A DNA stretch of 64,000 nt from CAZOOM01 sp964460795 (GTDB lineage Bacteria; Omnitrophota; Omnitrophia; Omnitrophales; Aquincolibacteriaceae): NCBI GenBank assembly GCA_964460795.1, contig CAYWRU010000002.1:62001-126000 (forward strand), given 5' to 3'. The notes under the pieces were generated by a model. It saw only the letters and a list, made by a program, of their open reading frames with translations. It did no database searches and was not told the DNA's origin. Positions 8,113 to 17,900 of this stretch are shown here, in pieces (positions within the stretch are counted from its first letter, which is position 1; every line of letters begins with the position of its first letter). The translations under genes were made by a program, and so were the position numbers.

Positions 8113-10200
8113 ATGAAAAAACGACGTCGTGAAACGCTGCAAGGCGGTACGGGAAAAAGTTTCCCCTTGGGTGCACGCGTCCTCACACACGGAGTTAATT
8201 TCAGCCTCTTTTCTCAAGATGCCAAGACGGTTGAGCTTCTCCTGTTTGAGCATGCGGAGGACCGTCGCCCATCACGCGTCCTTCCCTTTGATTCCAAAAA
8301 AAACCGCACCGGAGATTACTGGCATCTTTTTGTCGAAAATTTAAAACCCGGACAAATCTATGCCTATCGCGTAAGTGGTCCGTTGGATGCTGAGCGCGGT
8401 CTTTATTTTGATGCAGAAAAGATCTTGATGGATCCTTATGGCCGGGCGCTGATCACGCCGCGCACTCCAAGCCGCAGGGCCGCCAGCGAACCTGGATCCA
8501 ATATGGCCTCTGCTTATAAAAGCGTCGTCGCAGACCCCCGCACCTACGACTGGCAAGGCGATGCGCTGCTTAGAACTCCTTTTTCTCAGACCGTAATTTA
8601 TGAACTCCATGTTGGTGGCTTTACCCGCCATGAAAATTCTGGCGTGGAAAGTTCCAAACGCGGCACCTTTTCAGGCCTTACGGAAAAAATTCCTTATCTC
8701 AAAGATTTAGGCATCACGGCGGTGGAGCTTCTTCCGATTTTTCAATTTGATCCGGAAGATGCACCGCTCGGACTCACCAATTACTGGGGCTATTCACCCC
8801 TTTCTTTTTTTGTCCCTCATCATGCCTACAGTCAAACCCGAGAACCGCTCGCCGTTCTCGATGAATTCCGGGACATGGTGAAGGCCTTTCACCGTGCGGG
8901 CATCGAGGTCCTTCTGGATGTGGTCTACAATCATACGGCTGAAGGCAATCATTTGGGCCCGACATATTCCCTCCGTGGTTTGCAAAACAATGTGTATTAC
9001 ATGCTGGATAAAAAAACCAAGCGCTTTGCCAATTACAGCGGCACGGGCAATACCCTGAACGCAAATCATCCGGTGGTGCGGCGCATGATTTTAGACAGTC
9101 TGCATTATTGGGTTCAGGAAATGCATGTGGATGGATTTCGGTTTGATCTAGCTTCCATTCTTTCTCGTGATTCAAACGGCCGTCCTCTGGAAAATCCGCC
9201 GGTGCTCGAAGATATTGATTCCGATCCGGTTTTGGCAGGCGCAAAACTCATTGCCGAAGCCTGGGACGCAGGCGGGCTTTATGATGTGGGAAAATTTATC
9301 GGGGATCATTGGAAGGAATGGAACGGGCTTTTTCGTGATGATGTGCGGCGGTTTATCCGGAGCGATCCCGGATTTTCCAAAACGCTTTCTAAACGAATCC
9401 TCGGAAGTCCGGACTTGTATGCGCACAAAACCGGACAGCCCGGACAAAATATTAATTTTGTTACGTGTCATGACGGCTTTACTTTAAATGATCTTGTGAG
9501 CTACAACGAAAAACATAACGAAGCGAATCGTGAACAAAATAAAGACGGGCTGGACCTCAATTACAGCTGGAACGGCGGCGTGGAAGGTCCGAGCGATGAC
9601 CCGGAAATCGAGGCGCTGCGTGTACGGCAAATAAAAAATTTCTTCGTACTGACTTTGCTTTCCATCGGAACTCCCATGATTTCCATGGGCGATGAGGTCC
9701 GGCGATCTCAAAACGGAAATAATAATGCGTACTGTCAGGATTCTCCGCTTTCCTGGATGAATTGGGATAAGATTCGCACCGAAGGGGAACTGCTTCGCTT
9801 TGTCAAAAAAATGATCCGTCTTCGCACGCACACGCATCCAGATGTGCTGGGAAATTTAAGTCTGCCGCAGGTGCTTCGCGAGGCTTCCCTCCAATGGCAT
9901 GGCGTGAAATTGGGGGCCCCGGATTTTAGTCATGAATCGCGCAGTCTGGCATTTACGGCGGTGATGTGGGAAGGCGTTTATCAACTCCACGTCATGATGA
10001 ACGCTTATTGGGAGCCTTTGATTTTTAATCTGCCGCCGCTTGAAACTTCAAAGGGCGATGGGTGGAAACGCTGGGTGGATACTTCGCTCGCATCGCCGGA
10101 TGATTTTTCGGAACTTCACCGACCACCCGCAGTCCGAGGGCTTACCTACCGCACGGCCCCACGCTCCATCGTCATCCTCTACGCTGCACTCGGCCGATAA
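8113..10200 (+). CDS. glgX: Glycogen debranching enzyme GlgX-type (GH13_11)
   Basis: Isoamylase-type hydrolase of alpha-1,6 branches in phosphorylase-trimmed glucan. An N-terminal CBM48-like segment (PLGARVLTHGVNFSLFSQDA) is followed by the GH13 barrel: region I DVVYNHTAEG near residue 273, region II GFRFDLAS (nucleophile Asp) near 343, region III IAEAWDAGG (acid Glu) near 380, and region IV FVTCHDGFTLNDLV near 455. 695 residues, normal. AAGGATG just before the ATG at 8113 is a good ribosome site. It forms a two-gene operon with glgP. The products would feed central metabolism with glucose 1-phosphate and short maltodextrins. Confidence 0.95.
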   Translation: MKKRRRETLQGGTGKSFPLGARVLTHGVNFSLFSQDAKTVELLLFEHAEDRRPSRVLPFDSKKNRTGDYWHLFVENLKPGQIYAYRVSGPLDAERGLYFDAEKILMDPYGRALITPRTPSRRAASEPGSNMASAYKSVVADPRTYDWQGDALLRTPFSQTVIYELHVGGFTRHENSGVESSKRGTFSGLTEKIPYLKDLGITAVELLPIFQFDPEDAPLGLTNYWGYSPLSFFVPHHAYSQTREPLAVLDEFRDMVKAFHRAGIEVLLDVVYNHTAEGNHLGPTYSLRGLQNNVYYMLDKKTKRFANYSGTGNTLNANHPVVRRMILDSLHYWVQEMHVDGFRFDLASILSRDSNGRPLENPPVLEDIDSDPVLAGAKLIAEAWDAGGLYDVGKFIGDHWKEWNGLFRDDVRRFIRSDPGFSKTLSKRILGSPDLYAHKTGQPGQNINFVTCHDGFTLNDLVSYNEKHNEANREQNKDGLDLNYSWNGGVEGPSDDPEIEALRVRQIKNFFVLTLLSIGTPMISMGDEVRRSQNGNNNAYCQDSPLSWMNWDKIRTEGELLRFVKKMIRLRTHTHPDVLGNLSLPQVLREASLQWHGVKLGAPDFSHESRSLAFTAVMWEGVYQLHVMMNAYWEPLIFNLPPLETSKGDGWKRWVDTSLASPDDFSELHRPPAVRGLTYRTAPRSIVILYAALGR

Positions 10201-10249
10201 TTTTTCTGCGTTGAAGCACAACCGCGTCGTAGAGAGCTACTAATCGTAA

Positions 10250-10513
10250 TTACAATTTTTTTAACAGCAATAAATCACCCTGGATCAATGCCAGCTTCTT
10301 TTTTCTTGTCCAGCCTTTGATTTGCTTTTCTCGTTTCGCAGCTTTGAATTTATCGGGGAACTTTTCTGAATAAACGATTTTTACAGCTGGTTTATAACTT
10401 GTATACCAGCCACCTTTTTTAGTGAAATGTTCTTTAAACCGACGTTTGAGATTGTCGGTCATACCAATGTACAAAGACTGATCTGCACACTCTAAGATAT
10501 AAACAAACCACAT
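10250..10513 (-). CDS. GIY-YIG domain protein (UPF0213-like)
   Basis: Single-domain protein of 87 residues with the GIY-YIG fold: WFVYILECADQSLYIGMTDNLKRRFKEH carries the YIL/YIG pair and the catalytic Arg, and the segment EKQIKGWTRKKKLALI is the conserved end of small UPF0213-type proteins. Such proteins are probably endonucleases, but their job is unknown. It lies alone, convergent with glgX and next to a palindromic repeat and tRNA-Gln. It looks intact. Its genomic setting (beside repeat and tRNA) is typical of mobile small genes, but nothing proves mobility. Confidence 0.85.
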   Translation of the reverse strand: MWFVYILECADQSLYIGMTDNLKRRFKEHFTKKGGWYTSYKPAVKIVYSEKFPDKFKAAKREKQIKGWTRKKKLALIQGDLLLLKKL

Positions 10514-10527
10514 TCGTTGGATCTGTC

Positions 10528-10619
10528 CTTCGACTCGGTCGCTATGCTCCCTCGCTCAGGAGACTTCGACAAACCGTTGCTTCGCTGGACTTGGACTGAG
10601 CGAGCGAAGCGAGTCGAAG
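10528..10619. repeat. Palindromic intergenic repeat next to tRNA-Gln
   Basis: Arms CTTCGACTCG (10528-10537) and CGAGTCGAAG (10610-10619) pair perfectly, and inner CTCGCTCAG / CTGAGCGAG segments also pair. The right arm abuts the 3' end of the tRNA gene, so it may also act as a processing or termination structure. Confidence 0.8.
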
Positions 10620-10621
10620 TC

Positions 10622-10692
10622 CTGCCCGACCTGGATTCGAACCAGGAATCATGCCTCCAAAGGGCAGTGTGATACCATTTCACCATCGGGCA
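10622..10692 (-). tRNA. tRNA-Gln (anticodon TTG)
   Basis: On the minus strand the acceptor stem TGCCCGA pairs with TCGGGCA, the T arm is CCTGG-TTCGAAT-CCAGG, and the anticodon loop is CTTTGGA, giving TTG at positions 34-36. The D arm is GTG...CAC with the usual GG. The first anticodon-stem pair (C-T) is mismatched. The discriminator is G. CCA is not encoded. Confidence 0.93.
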
Positions 10693-10746
10693 AAATCCAA
10701 ATGGTAACGGGTGCGTTTTGGCAGCCAAAACGGTATCCGATACCGT

Positions 10747-11622
10747 TTAAAAAGAGCAACAAATCACATAGCGGCGCGAAGAATCTTCGCAATTCAATTT
10801 CTGCGCAATTGCATTCGCTTGTTTTTCGCTTCGAGCGATACCGAAAACCGTGGGACCGCTGCCGGACATCCTCACCGCTGTTAATCCGGATCGCTGCATG
10901 CGCTGGAGGGTTTTGACAATCTCCGGACGCAAACGAAATGCCGGAGTCTCCAAATCATTCTGCAGCAAAATTTGAGCCTTTTTGTAATCCCTTTTTCCCA
11001 AAGAACTTAAAAGAAGTCTAGCAACCCTGTTTACCCTTGTCAAATTAACAGCCGGAAGTTTTTTGGGCAACGCGCGGTAAACCGCCGGCGTTGAAAGCGG
11101 CTGATCCGAAACAGACAATACAAAAAAATGCCGCGCTGGATTCGGAAATTTCCTCAGCTGATCCCCCACTCCCTTTCCAATCGCTTGCGCCGTATTTTGT
11201 ACAAAAAAGGCAACATCAGCTCCCAAACGGGATCCGATTCGCATTAATTTCTTTTCCGGAACTTTAAGACCATAAAGCCGCTTCATTCCCAAAAGGAAAG
11301 CTCCGGCATTTCCGGATCCCCCGCCGAGCCCCCCGCCCATGGGGATTCGTTTCTTCAGATGGACCGCCACGCCGCCTAAACGCGGGATCTCTTTTTTAAG
11401 TTCCCGATAAGCGCGAGTAATAAGATTATCTTCTCCCGAGGAAAGCTTAGGATTTGAGCACGTTAGATGAAATCCTGACTTTTTTTTCCGGAGCGTCAGT
11501 GTATCGGCAAGCGAGATGCGATGAAAGATTGTGACCAGCTCATGATAGCCATCCTTGCGGCGGCCCACCACCTTCAAGAATAAATTGAGTTTGGCCGGAC
11601 TCTGCAGTGTGATGAAACGCAT
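10747..11622 (-). CDS. ispE: 4-diphosphocytidyl-2-C-methyl-D-erythritol kinase
   Basis: GHMP kinase of the non-mevalonate (MEP) isoprenoid pathway. Motif 1 is SPAKLNLFLKVVGRRKDGYHEL near the start; the ATP loop PMGGGLGGGSGNAGAFLLG lies near residue 92; motif 3 MSGSGPTVFGIA is near 255. 291 residues, normal. It follows the small COX24-like gene with a palindromic repeat between them. Its presence says the cell makes isoprenoids by the MEP route. Confidence 0.95.
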   Translation of the reverse strand: MRFITLQSPAKLNLFLKVVGRRKDGYHELVTIFHRISLADTLTLRKKKSGFHLTCSNPKLSSGEDNLITRAYRELKKEIPRLGGVAVHLKKRIPMGGGLGGGSGNAGAFLLGMKRLYGLKVPEKKLMRIGSRLGADVAFFVQNTAQAIGKGVGDQLRKFPNPARHFFVLSVSDQPLSTPAVYRALPKKLPAVNLTRVNRVARLLLSSLGKRDYKKAQILLQNDLETPAFRLRPEIVKTLQRMQRSGLTAVRMSGSGPTVFGIARSEKQANAIAQKLNCEDSSRRYVICCSF

Positions 11623-11626
11623 ACGA

Positions 11627-11700
11627 AGTACACAGTACTCAGTACACAGTACATAGCGCTTATTGCTTTTGAACTAATGTACTATGTACCGTGTACTATG
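11627..11700. repeat. Palindromic repeat of AGTACACAGTAC type
   Basis: Left arm (11627-11656) is built of two AGTACACAGTAC units; the right side (11676-11697) is the near complement ATGTACTATGTACCGTGTACT. The structure sits between the COX24-like gene and ispE. Confidence 0.8.
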
Positions 11701-11708
11701 GACTGCTT

Positions 11709-11807
11709 TTATGACCAGTCTTTTTTCTTATGACGATTTTTGCGCAGCTTTTTCTTCCGCTTGTGCTTATTCATCTTCTTCTTGCGCTGCTTATGAGCCC
11801 ACGGCAT
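11709..11807 (-). CDS. Small basic AURKAIP1/COX24-domain protein, 32 residues
   Basis: Too short for most gene callers. The frame runs from ATG 11805-11807 to TAA 11709-11711. An ideal Shine-Dalgarno AAGGAGG stands 8 bases upstream of the ATG, which makes it a real gene. The product is almost all Lys/Arg (KQRKKKMNKHKRKKKLRKNR), matching the short bacterial AURKAIP1/COX24-domain proteins; that family includes small, highly basic ribosome-associated proteins. I infer ribosome association from family only. Confidence 0.82.
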   Translation of the reverse strand: MPWAHKQRKKKMNKHKRKKKLRKNRHKKKDWS

Positions 11808-11814
11808 GATCGAT

Positions 11815-11922
11815 CCTCCTTGATCAGAAAATTCCAAATGACAAAATCCAAATTCCAAAATCTCTAAAATACCTTAAAACTGGAACTTGCTTTTGTTGGT
11901 GCTTGGTATTTGGGTTTTGGGA
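11815..11922. repeat. AT-rich AAATTCCAAA-type palindromic repeat
   Basis: The left part has CAAATGACAAAATCCAAATTCCAAA; the right part has the complementary style TTGGTATTTGGGTTTTGGGATTT. Similar elements lie at 48125-48235, 13670-13806 and 53600-53770. Confidence 0.75.
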
Positions 11923-11924
11923 TT

Positions 11925-12797
11925 TTACGGAATTACTTTATTTAAAGGATATTCAATAATGCCTTCGGCACCGTGAGCTTTGAGTTCCGGAATAATCTCA
12001 CGCACAATAGACTCATCAATGATCGTATCCACATCATACCAACCTTCGCCGGAGAGTGTAGAAACCGTGGGTCGTTTTAAGGCCGGAAGAATCTTCAGAA
12101 CTTTCTCAAGATCTTTTTTCGCCACGTTCATCTTCAATCCCACTTTGGACTGGGCTCGGATCGCGCCTTCAAGAAGCAGAACGATTTTATCCATCTTCTG
12201 TTTTTTCCAGGTGTCTTTTAAGCTTTGCTTGTTGGCGATAAATTTCGGAATCGAAGTCACGAGCGTATCAATGATGCGAAGATTATTCGCACGGAGGCTC
12301 GATCCGGTCTCTGTAGCTTCCACAATGGCGTCTGCAAGTTTCGGCGGCTTCACTTCGGTGGCGCCCCAGGAAAATTCGACTTCGGCCGTGACTTTGTGTT
12401 TTTTCAAATATTTCTTGGTCGTCTGCACTAGTTCTGTTGCAATCTTTTTTCCTTCAAGATCCTTGATGTCCTTAAACGGCGAGTCATTATGAACGGCCAG
12501 TACCCAGCGCACGGGATTACGGGTGGCCTTGGAATACTGAAGTTCGCAAAGTTCAGCCACATCCGACTCATTCTCCATAACCCAGTCATAGCCGGTCAGG
12601 CCGCAGTCCACGACTCCGTCTTCTACATAGCGGGACATTTCCTGGGGACGGAATAGAATGATTTCAAGTTCAGTGTCATCGACTGTGGGATAAAACGAAC
12701 GGGAACTGATGGAGATGGAAAATCCGGCCTTTTTAAACAAGTTAACCGTGGATTCTTCCAAACTTCCCTTGGGAAGTGCGAGTTTTAGCTTGGGCAT
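11925..12797 (-). CDS. hisG: ATP phosphoribosyltransferase, long form
   Basis: First enzyme of histidine biosynthesis: ATP + PRPP to phosphoribosyl-ATP. Begins KLKLALPKGSLEESTVNLF; the PRPP-loop region is EATETGSSLRANNLRIIDT near residue 160. At 290 residues it has the C-terminal regulatory HisG_C domain (from about 215: VGLKMNVAKKDLEKVLKILP), typical of the long form that acts without HisZ and is feedback inhibited by histidine. No other his gene is nearby. An AAAGGAA ribosome site and a strong promoter (12862-12890) precede it. Confidence 0.95.
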   Translation of the reverse strand: MPKLKLALPKGSLEESTVNLFKKAGFSISISSRSFYPTVDDTELEIILFRPQEMSRYVEDGVVDCGLTGYDWVMENESDVAELCELQYSKATRNPVRWVLAVHNDSPFKDIKDLEGKKIATELVQTTKKYLKKHKVTAEVEFSWGATEVKPPKLADAIVEATETGSSLRANNLRIIDTLVTSIPKFIANKQSLKDTWKKQKMDKIVLLLEGAIRAQSKVGLKMNVAKKDLEKVLKILPALKRPTVSTLSGEGWYDVDTIIDESIVREIIPELKAHGAEGIIEYPLNKVIP

Positions 12798-12861
12798 AGA
12801 TTTCCTTTATATGAGTCCAAAAATTTCCGAATGCGGGGTTTCTCGCCTTCAGAGGGGTCGG

Positions 12862-12890
12862 ATTCTAACTTTTTGCTTGTAGAGTGTCAA
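12862..12890 (-). promoter_or_regulatory. Sigma-70-type promoter of hisG
   Basis: On the minus strand TTGACA (12885-12890), exactly 17 bases, then TAGAAT (12862-12867). The 5' leader to the hisG ATG is about 60 bases. Confidence 0.75.
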
Positions 12891-12912
12891 CCCGGGCCGA
12901 TAAGATAGTGTC

Positions 12913-13665
12913 ATGGACTCCCCCTTACTCTTAAGCTCTTCCAGCCAAAACATTCTCGCTTATGGGGCCGCCGCTTTGGGATCTTTGATCGCCTCGGTGC
13001 TTCGCCTTCCTCATAAAGCCCTCTGCGCCCTGATCAGTTTTGCAGCCGGAACACTTTTTGGCGCAGCCTTTTTTCATATAATTCCAGAGGCTTTTCCGGC
13101 ATTGGTTTGGTGGGAACTTTTGATTGCTTTGGGATCCGGTTACGGGGTTTTTTATCTGATCAGTCATTACCTTTTTATTTGTCCCGCATGTTCGGCATCG
13201 CATTTTGAAGAGCAAACTCCGGAGCGTTTCCGGAGCATTGCCATGCTGCTCGCCATTGGGCTTTCCATTCATAGCACCATGGACGGCATTGCCGTGTCAC
13301 TCGGTCATGAAGTCGGCGGTGGACTTTCTACGCTTTTCCTTGGCGTGGTTATTCATAAATTTCCGGAAGGATTAACACTTTGTGCGCTTCTCATCCAGGG
13401 CGGATTTGGGAAAGTTAAATCCGTGATTCTAGCTTTGATCCTTGAACTTTCGACCGTGCTCGGTTGGTTTCTGGGCGATTATCTTTTCATTCATACATCA
13501 TCCCGTATGATTCAATGGGTGATGCTCCATGCTGCCGGAGGATTTCTCTATTTGGCGTTTCATGCAGTCCTGGGAGAAGTGAAGAAACATTCGCCGCGGA
13601 TTGTTTTCGGAAGTGCTCTTGCCGGAGCTTTGCTCATGCTGGCCGCCCGATTGATCGGCGAATAG
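12913..13665 (+). CDS. ZIP family metal transporter
   Basis: Integral membrane protein of 250 residues, probably importing Zn(II), Fe(II) or similar divalent metals. Around eight hydrophobic segments are visible. Conserved ZIP features in TM4-TM5: HSTMDGIAVSLG near residue 118 and HKFPEGLTLCALL near 150, carrying the His/Glu metal-site residues. The central loop has a short CPAC pair (ICPACSASHFEE) rather than the usual long His-rich loop. It is divergent from hisG; the gap between them is 115 bases. Substrate is not determined. Confidence 0.92.
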   Translation: MDSPLLLSSSSQNILAYGAAALGSLIASVLRLPHKALCALISFAAGTLFGAAFFHIIPEAFPALVWWELLIALGSGYGVFYLISHYLFICPACSASHFEEQTPERFRSIAMLLAIGLSIHSTMDGIAVSLGHEVGGGLSTLFLGVVIHKFPEGLTLCALLIQGGFGKVKSVILALILELSTVLGWFLGDYLFIHTSSRMIQWVMLHAAGGFLYLAFHAVLGEVKKHSPRIVFGSALAGALLMLAARLIGE

Positions 13666-13669
13666 ACCT

Positions 13670-13806
13670 TAAATCCGAAATCCTAAGCACAAAATCCGAA
13701 ACAATATAGAAATTTAAATATCTAAATCCAAAACGATTGCTGTTTCGAATTTAATATTTTAAATTTTTGGATTTGTTTCGAATTTCGGATTTGGAACTTC
13801 GGATTT
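13670..13806. repeat. AT-rich AAATCCGAAA-type palindromic repeat
   Basis: AAATCCGAAATCC and AAAATCCGAAACAAT on the left are answered by TGTTTCGAATTTCGGATTTGG on the right. It sits between the convergent ZIP and tsaD genes and could help end transcription from both. Confidence 0.75.
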
Positions 13807-13812
13807 ATCGTA

Positions 13813-14844
13813 TTAGGTGAGAGCGAGATTCGGTGTGGCGGTGAGCGTTAAGGACGAACGCATTCCCTTTTGATAAAGATCCCATCCGCGGCGCGCAATC
13901 ATGCCGGCATTATCAATGGAAAGTCCCCGGCCGGGAAAAATGATTTTAATGTCTTTCGGGGAAGCGGCCGCTTCAAGCTGCTGTTTTAAATATTGATTGG
14001 CGCTCACCCCTCCTCCGACGATCACATGATGAACGCCCTTCTCTTCAACCGCCGCCATGGTTTTGGCCACCAGCCAGCTGACTGCCGCATGCTGAAAACT
14101 CGCAGCCACATCGCATACAAATGAGGAAGGAAGCGGGCTGTCACTTCCTGCATCCTGCATCCTGCTTCCTGCCTCTATCTTTTTTTCCACCAACAACCGA
14201 ACCGCTGTTTTGATGCCGCTAAAACTAAATCCAAAACGCTGGGACTGTTTAGGAAGTGTGAATGAATATTTTTTCGGATCGCCTTCTTTAGCCATCTTTT
14301 CAATCAAAGGACCGCCCGGATAACCCAGTTCGAGCAGCTTGGCAACTTTATCAAAAGCTTCCCCGGCCGCATCATCTATAGTTTCCCCAAGAAGTTTCAT
14401 CTCCCCTTTTTCGTGAAAAGTTAAACAGGTGTGGCCTCCGGATACCAAAAGCCCAACATAAGCTGCGGGCTCCTCATGTCCAATAAAATTTGCAGCCAGA
14501 TGCGCTTCTAAATGATTCACACCAAGGAGAGGTTTGTTTAATTGAAATGCGAGAGCTTTCGCAAAAGAAACGCCAACGAAAAGCGATCCAATGAGTCCTG
14601 GTCCGTGTGTGACTGCAATTAAATCGATGTCCTCAAGCCGGACTTTGGCTTCGGTGAGCGCCTCAGAAAGCACCGTATCGATTTGTTCAAGCGCATGGCG
14701 TGAGGCAATTTCCGGAACCACTCCGCCAAAGGGCTTGTGGCGGAAAAGACTGGAGGAAACAATATTGGAAAGCAATTGATCTTTGTCCTGTAATACTGCA
14801 CAGGACGTTTCATCGCAGGATGTTTCAATACCCAGAGTTAACAT
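13813..14844 (-). CDS. tsaD: tRNA N6-adenosine threonylcarbamoyltransferase TsaD (with in-frame repeat insertion)
   Basis: Transfers threonylcarbamoyl to A37 of ANN-decoding tRNAs, with TsaB and TsaE. Seen: LGIETSCDETSCAVL at the N-terminus, HLEAHLAANF (metal-binding His pair) near residue 108, VSGGHTCL near 130, GEAFDKVAKLLELGYPGG near 160, and the C-terminal GGGVSANQYL and NAGMIARRG. 343 residues. A loop between KIEAGS and DVAASFQ is swollen by a repeat-derived segment (14144-14175) encoding SRMQDAG. The core motifs are intact, so the enzyme is probably active. Confidence 0.95.
   Translation of the reverse strand: MLTLGIETSCDETSCAVLQDKDQLLSNIVSSSLFRHKPFGGVVPEIASRHALEQIDTVLSEALTEAKVRLEDIDLIAVTHGPGLIGSLFVGVSFAKALAFQLNKPLLGVNHLEAHLAANFIGHEEPAAYVGLLVSGGHTCLTFHEKGEMKLLGETIDDAAGEAFDKVAKLLELGYPGGPLIEKMAKEGDPKKYSFTLPKQSQRFGFSFSGIKTAVRLLVEKKIEAGSRMQDAGSDSPLPSSFVCDVAASFQHAAVSWLVAKTMAAVEEKGVHHVIVGGGVSANQYLKQQLEAAASPKDIKIIFPGRGLSIDNAGMIARRGWDLYQKGMRSSLTLTATPNLALT
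14144..14175. repeat. In-frame tandem repeat inside tsaD
   Basis: Direct repeats of CATCCTGC/CTTCCTGC, read on the minus strand as GCAGGATGCAGGAT units. It is translated in a loop of TsaD. Confidence 0.8.
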
Positions 14845-14964
14845 AAATGATTAGGTGCATAAGGGATTAGGTGATTAAGTACTTCGAGGAATCATAAGAT
14901 GGATTTGAAATATCGTCAATGCGGCCCCATAGCCCCCTATCCACTTATTCACTTAGTGACGTGT
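14845..14964. repeat. Repeat-bearing gap between giant gene and tsaD
   Basis: GATTAGGTG units at 14850-14878 and a CCACTTATTCACTTAG segment at 14940-14956. These look like members of a short interspersed repeat family; no gene is seen. Confidence 0.55.
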
Positions 14965-17900
14965 TTAGGCAGCGCTCAAAAAGGCTTTGAGTTCTGCAAT
15001 TTGACGGCTGAGTTCTGTGGCTGTACTCGTGGCCATAATTTCTTTTTCGTCATGAATCATCAGACGATTTTGAATGAGCTGATCAAGTTCATCGGCTACA
15101 ATCACAGGACTCAAATTATTTCGACGAATCACACGGGCGAAATTCTGGGCTGCGCTCACTTTGATAACCGTAGTTTCTGCACCAATAGCCGCCGTCGGCC
15201 CTTGTTTTGCAAAAAGATGCTGGGAAATGGCGCCGGCGAGATCCTTTTCTTCCCGGACATTTCGCAAGGTAAATTGATGGTCCAACGCCATAAACGGATC
15301 AAATCCAAGTTTGGTTTTGGAAAACTCTGCTATCTGATATCTGAAATCTGCTATCTGCTCGTCTGTTCCCACCACCACGAGCTCATATCGCACCTTCGGA
15401 TGCGCCACAAGATAAAGCAGCATGGGTGCGAGATTAATCGGCGTCGGCATCGCATTCGCTTCCGTATCAAAAATTCTAGAAACGATTTCGCCAGGGACAG
15501 GTCCTGCAGCTTTTTTCTGACCGTCGAGTGCGCGGTTCCGTAAATTCTTGTTGAATTTGTCATCCCGGGCTACGACCCGGGATCCAGAATCTGGATGCCG
15601 GATCAAGTCCGGCATGACATTAGAATTCTGAGCCCATAACACCTGTTGCAACATTCGGTGTTCTTTCAGAAATTTCGCGAGCGCAGGTTTCAAAATCACC
15701 TTCGCTGTCTCTTCTTTAGTCTGAAGATCCTCAGTCACAAGATGCACGGCCGCACGAAACCCCTCTTCGCCTAATGTCTCGCGCAATGCCACCGGCAAAA
15801 GCCTTTCCCGATAAATCTGAGCCGTCCGAAGTTCTGCACGCGGTCCGCCATGAACGCCAGTGGCAGTTTCCAGTTTAGAAAGCTGGGACACAAAATCTTC
15901 AATGGCCGCATCAAATTCTGCAATAAAGCGTTCTTTTTCTCGAATAGCCCCGTCGAGACGCTCGCTCGCTTTTGAAAGTTGTTCCACAGGCAAAGAAGTA
16001 ACCCATTGAAGAACCTGCTTAAATACGACATGCACTTCTTCATTAGCTGTTTCGAATCGTTCTACGAAACCCGCCAAATATCCGGCTTTCTGATACAAAC
16101 TATCGAAAAGCTCTCTGGCACCGTGTTCTCCAAGATCCGTTTCAGCAGCACGCGGTAAATTCCTTTCGATAGCCTCTTTCATGGAAACCCAGCGGGCTAA
16201 AGCCAAGTCAATCTGAAGGACTGTAAAAGCGCCTATTAATTTTGCTTCTTTATTGCGCATTGCTAATTGATTCATGAAATTTATTTTTTTCGTTTCGTCT
16301 GAAACGGTCCATGGCGGCATTTTATGAGTCGCTTCTTCCCATCCTTTCGGATACGCAATCTCCTTGCCCAGCTCAAGCCCGGTAATAAGTTGGGCAAGCA
16401 TTCGCTCGGGTTCTGAAATGGCGGTGTTCATTGATCCGTCTGGAAATTGCTGAACCATGGCATCTCGTTCGATGCGATTGAACATTGCTAATAATTCAAA
16501 ATAAAAACTTTGGCCATTAGCTCCTGTAAAGACTTGAGTGATTAGCGGCTCTAGCTTTTCACGATTCTTCTTAACTTCTTCTAAATAGGAAGTGCCTTCT
16601 TTTGCTTGCCCCATACCCCTCAGTAAATGAGCTCTGCGAATAGCTGCCAAAACGCTATTCACAGTATCCCAAATCTCATTTTTCCAAGGCTCGGAAAACC
16701 GCGGCGTCATTTTTTCTGCATTGCTCCGCACTTCGGAGCGGGTGAAAAGTTCGTCGATGCTGGCTACATGATCCATTTTTGAAGTTGCTTCATTGACGAT
16801 TCTCCCATTTCCAAAAATCCATAAAAGATATGTCAAGGTCCCGTCTTTTTCAAAAACAAATCCACGGTGTCCGCCCTGTTGCATCAATAGAGGAAGATCC
16901 ATGTGAATAACGCCGCCGCGCTGATGAACTACGCGAATGGGACTTTCTTTTTCAGGCCCCTGAAAGTCTGCGAATCGAATGGTGGCTTCAGCCTCCACCG
17001 GCAAAATCCTCCGCAATAATTCTTGCCCCTGTCTTTCGCCCAGCCAGACCTCCTTAGATCGCCGCGGCAAATTAAAAATGGTGAGCGGGTTAGCGTCGCC
17101 CGCAGACTGAGTTTTACTTCTCATTTCCGATCGGCGGAAACGGTCTGGGGGAAGGCTCGGCGCCGAAGATTTGGCTTTGGAGGTAATGATTTCATAGATG
17201 CGAGTCACGTTGGATAACACAACTCGTTCGCGCGACCGATCTCCCACAAATCGAAATTCTACGGTCGGCTGATCGGCAGCCACAGCCATCACTTCCTGAT
17301 AAGGATGATTTAAAGCTGCCTTCTGTCCATTCAGGGCACTGACCAGCTGATGAGGTTTGGGAAAACTAGCGGGCCATATTCTCTCGATCTGCGGCAAGCG
17401 TTCTGTTGATTCCAAAAGAGGTTCGGGATAACGCGTCCGGTCGCGGAATTGAATAAACTGCTCGCCATTGTCTTCTATCAAATCCACTCCCAGCGCCCCC
17501 ACAATCTTTGATTGAAGAATTTGTGCCCGAATTTCAGACCGGGATCCTCCAGAAATACCCACGGTGTGCCCGCCAACCAAGTCATCGAATTGTTGATACA
17601 GCGCTCGAGCAATTTTTTCGAATTCACCCGGATTTCTCCAACTCGAATTTTTCAGAGCATGATCCGAAAGGGTCTGGCCAATCTCCCCTTGGAGTTTTTG
17701 CATTTCAACATTCGAAAAAACGTTTGGAACATAAGACAAATTTAGCCGCTCAATCAAACCACTTTCGCTTGGATTTTCTATTTCAAAGATTCTCAGCGGC
17801 AAATACCATCTCATGTAACTGATAGCCAAATCCATTTTGCGAGCGCCAGAACTTCGAGTGTTTGAGATGTCGAAATACTCATTTTCCCATTTTGCATGAG

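Noticed and set aside
14899..15543. 214-codon plus-strand frame over the C-terminus of the giant gene.
   Set aside because: Cys/His/Arg-rich, without domain character; the minus strand here encodes a structured domain.
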